Below are positions 62,265 to 64,000 of a stretch of 64,000 nt of DNA, piece by piece. The position numbers and the translations under genes are program-made. The notes under the pieces are model-generated. The model did no database searches. It worked only from the letters and a program-made list of their open reading frames with translations, and was not told where the DNA came from. Positions within the stretch are counted from its first letter, which is position 1. Every line of letters begins with the position of its first letter. Source of the DNA: Streptomyces sp. NBC_00490 (lineage in GTDB: Bacteria > Actinomycetota > Actinomycetes > Streptomycetales > Streptomycetaceae); contig NZ_CP107869.1 in assembly GCF_036013645.1 (NCBI RefSeq), positions 1,984,001 through 2,048,000 on the forward strand, in the 5' to 3' direction.

Positions 62265-62459
62265 TCAGGGCCGGAGGCTGCTGACGATGTCCGCCGTCGC
62301 CGTCAGGCCGCTGTGGATGGTCGGGGCGATGCTCGTACTGGCCATGTAGAAGCCGAGCAGTGCGCACACGAGTGCGTGCGAGACCTTCAGCCCTCCGTTG
62401 CGCAGGAAGATCACCGCCAGGACCAGCAGCAACATCACCACAGAGATGGAAATCGCCAT
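62265..62459 (-). CDS. Small two-helix membrane protein (64 aa)
   Basis: A 64-aa protein with an N-terminal helix (ISISVVMLLLVLAVIFL), a basic NGGLK turn, and a second helix (HALVCALLGFYMASTSIA), ending in a short polar tail. It looks like a small conserved Streptomyces membrane protein; function unknown. The ATG at 62459 has GGAGGAGG upstream. It converges with the glycosidase gene, with 3 bp between the stops. Confidence 0.78.
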   Translation of the reverse strand: MAISISVVMLLLVLAVIFLRNGGLKVSHALVCALLGFYMASTSIAPTIHSGLTATADIVSSLRP

Positions 62460-62570
62460 CGTCGGCCTCCTCCGCCACGCCAGTACGCCCGGTTCACGGC
62501 GTTCGGGCGCAAGTGTGGCGTAGCGGAGGGTTCGTCCGGGCGGCTGACCTGTCCGCCGAACGTGTGGTGT

Positions 62571-63434
62571 CTACGCCGACCGGTGGGCGTCCAGGAAGGC
62601 TTCGAGGCCGGCGAGGTCGTCGGTGTTGAGGTAGTCGACGCCGGCGGCGAGCAGTTCGCCCCACAGCGCGTCACGGGCGGGACCCGCCAGGTCCGGCGTG
62701 GCCCAGAAGCGCACCTTCTGCCCGCGCGCATGGGCGGCCCGGACGATGCCGCGCAGCTTCTGCCGCTCGGCGTCGGGGAAGGCTCCCACGCCCTGCCAGG
62801 TGAAGTTGAGCGTCCAGTTGTCGCTGATCAGCGAGATGAGGGAGGCGGGCGCCGGGCCGCCGAGGTCGGCGAGGCGGCCGTCGTAGAAGGCCCGTCGTAC
62901 GGTCTGTGCCTCCATGGGCGCGCGGGCGGCTCGGTCGCCGGAGACGACGGCGGTGACCGGGCCGGTGAGGACCCGGCCGCGGGCGTACGTGGTGAACAGG
63001 TGCTTGTAGCGGCGCAGATGCCGGTCGAGTTCGAGGTACGTCGAGGAGCCCTCGGTCTTGATGTCGATGAGCAGTTGGAGGGGCTTGCGGTGACCCCGGT
63101 ACACCGAGCCGTGGTTGGCCCTCACGCGGGCGGCCAGCGGGTCGAGGTAGAGGGACTCCAGGGTGCGGGCCGGGTCGAGGTCGTCCGCGGTGTGGCCGAT
63201 GAGGAGCTGGTCGCCGACGAGGAAGATGTCGGCCTCGACGCTGCCGAAGCGGTGGTCGAGGGCGTCGAGGAGGGGGCGGGGGTGCTCGTAGTCGTTGTGG
63301 GCGTGGGCCCGCCACAACGGCCGCGGGCGGTGCCGCTGTTGGCCCGCGAACGCGTCGGTGGCGGGCAGCGCGACGGCGTCCGCGAGGGCGGCGCCGAGGG
63401 TGGTGAGGGCTCTGCGACGGGTGGTGAGGGCCAT
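62571..63434 (-). CDS. Exported glycerophosphodiester phosphodiesterase-like protein (287 aa)
   Basis: A TIM-barrel phosphodiesterase of the PI-PLC/GDPD type. The N-terminal signal contains a twin-arginine-like RRRAL motif (residues 6-10) and a hydrophobic stretch to about residue 28. WRAHAHNDYEHPRPLLDAL supplies the catalytic His-Asn-Asp region, VEADIFLVGDQLLIGHTADD the metal site, and LQLLIDIKTEGS the second barrel strand. The ATG at 63434 has GGGGAGG upstream. A role in phospholipid or teichoic-acid-type diester turnover outside the membrane is likely. Confidence 0.84.
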   Translation of the reverse strand: MALTTRRRALTTLGAALADAVALPATDAFAGQQRHRPRPLWRAHAHNDYEHPRPLLDALDHRFGSVEADIFLVGDQLLIGHTADDLDPARTLESLYLDPLAARVRANHGSVYRGHRKPLQLLIDIKTEGSSTYLELDRHLRRYKHLFTTYARGRVLTGPVTAVVSGDRAARAPMEAQTVRRAFYDGRLADLGGPAPASLISLISDNWTLNFTWQGVGAFPDAERQKLRGIVRAAHARGQKVRFWATPDLAGPARDALWGELLAAGVDYLNTDDLAGLEAFLDAHRSA

Positions 63435-63565
63435 GCCTGCCTCCCCTTGAGGGCGGTACGGGACACCGGCGAGTATGGGGTCGCCGGTCCCTCAAAGGGC
63501 ATGCTCGTGACAGGAGTTGGCCGGACTGCCGCCGTCTGTTCATCGCCTCCGCGCGGGGCGCACGA

Positions 63566-63595
63566 AAAAGCCCGCCCCAGGTGGGACGGGCTTTT
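63566..63595. terminator. Bidirectional Rho-independent terminator
   Basis: AAAAGCCCGCCCC (63566-63578) pairs with GGGACGGGCTTTT (63583-63595) with one mismatch and a 4-nt loop; A- and T-runs flank the stem on both strands. It lies 12 bp downstream of the acyl-CoA dehydrogenase stop and upstream of the phosphodiesterase gene. A classic strong terminator. Confidence 0.92.
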
Positions 63596-63606
63596 CCTGG
63601 TGAACG

Positions 63607-64000
63607 TCAGGGGGCCTGGAGGTCCACGAGTTCGGCCAGTGCGGCACGGTGGGCGCCCGCGGTGCCGTAGGCGATGGAGTCGGCCTTCGCCCGCTTGAGG
63701 TACAGGTGGACCGGGTGCTCCCACGTCATACCGATGCCGGCGTGCAGCTGCAGGGCCTCCTCGGCGGCGTGCACGGCGACGGAGGCCGCGTAGGACTGGG
63801 CGACGGCGACCGCCACGTCGGCGTCCTCACCGCTCGCCAGCGCGTCGGCCGCGTTGCGCGCCGCGGCCCGCAGGTTCACGACCTCCAGCCACAGCTGGGC
63901 GAGCCGGTGCTTGAGCGCCTGGAACCCGCCGACGGACCGGTTGAACTGCTTGCGCTCCTTCAGGTAGCGCACGGTCTCGGTCAGCGTCCAGTCGGCGAGC
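63607..64000 (-). CDS. Acyl-CoA dehydrogenase, C-terminal part (runs off window end)
   Basis: Catalyses alpha-beta dehydrogenation of an acyl-CoA thioester with FAD. Only the last 131 codons are present. The visible part includes ETVRYLKERKQFNRSVGGFQ, the conserved FAD/subunit-contact region, then ALQLHAGIGMTWEHPVHLYL, the C-terminal helix pattern of the family. The stop at 63609-63607 is followed immediately by the strong terminator. Substrate cannot be told from this piece. Confidence 0.93.
   Translation of the reverse strand, partial: LADWTLTETVRYLKERKQFNRSVGGFQALKHRLAQLWLEVVNLRAAARNAADALASGEDADVAVAVAQSYAASVAVHAAEEALQLHAGIGMTWEHPVHLYLKRAKADSIAYGTAGAHRAALAELVDLQAP

Overview
The window is high-GC DNA with dense genes, frequent GTG and TTG starts, purine-rich ribosome binding sites and rare TTA codons. 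Its gene content (xylA/xylB/ROK regulator, SpoIIE-type phosphatase, SNF2-SWIM pair, Tat-exported enzymes, a peptide cluster) points to a Streptomyces-type actinomycete chromosome. Functions below come from reading translated sequence and recalled family motifs; no database search was run.

Layout. 1-24.7 kb is mostly core or accessory chromosome: a 5' fragment of pgm, a methyltransferase, a flavoprotein, a HEAT-like giant protein, a secreted tannase/feruloyl-esterase-like enzyme, an SNF2 helicase coupled to a SWIM zinc-finger protein, GNAT and Nudix genes, and a xylose locus (xylA divergent from xylB and a ROK regulator, with an intergenic region full of dyads). These are followed by an amidase, a Tat-exported cell-wall amidase, and a GAF regulator with an aldehyde dehydrogenase.

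24.8-38.7 kb looks like a conflict or signalling island. A four-gene operon (two unrecognised proteins, a TPR protein and a CHAT caspase-like protease) is bracketed by two copies of an identical 19-bp sequence. Next come a DUF3592-like membrane protein, a SUKH (SMI1/KNR4) protein, a 987-aa TPR protein coupled to an HSP90-like GHKL ATPase, and one more helical-repeat protein.

39.1-55.2 kb is a compact peptide biosynthetic gene cluster. A LuxR regulator and a 63-aa secreted-type peptide precede a translationally coupled operon: a dioxygenase very like the leucine 5-hydroxylase GriE, a zinc alcohol dehydrogenase, an A-T-C NRPS with a proline-like specificity code, a FemAB/GNAT-type transferase and an MFS exporter carrying a TTA codon. 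A second block encodes a 584-aa protein of unknown family, an ATP-grasp ligase, a class I amidotransferase-like hydrolase, a nucleotidyltransferase-like protein, a degenerate class V aminotransferase that appears to lack the PLP lysine, an NDK-like protein and a methyltransferase. The first three operon genes suggest conversion of leucine to 4-methylproline and its incorporation; the second block has no obvious known counterpart and is the best candidate here for undescribed chemistry.

55.3-64 kb returns to general functions: a GAF-PP2C-HATPase phosphatase, a YhgE/Pip-like membrane protein, an esterase divergent from an OhrR-like MarR regulator across a near-perfect 30-bp palindrome, an SRPBCC protein, a DUF779 protein, a secreted phosphodiester glycosidase, a small membrane protein, a Tat-type glycerophosphodiesterase-like protein, a strong bidirectional terminator, and the C-terminal part of an acyl-CoA dehydrogenase running off the end.
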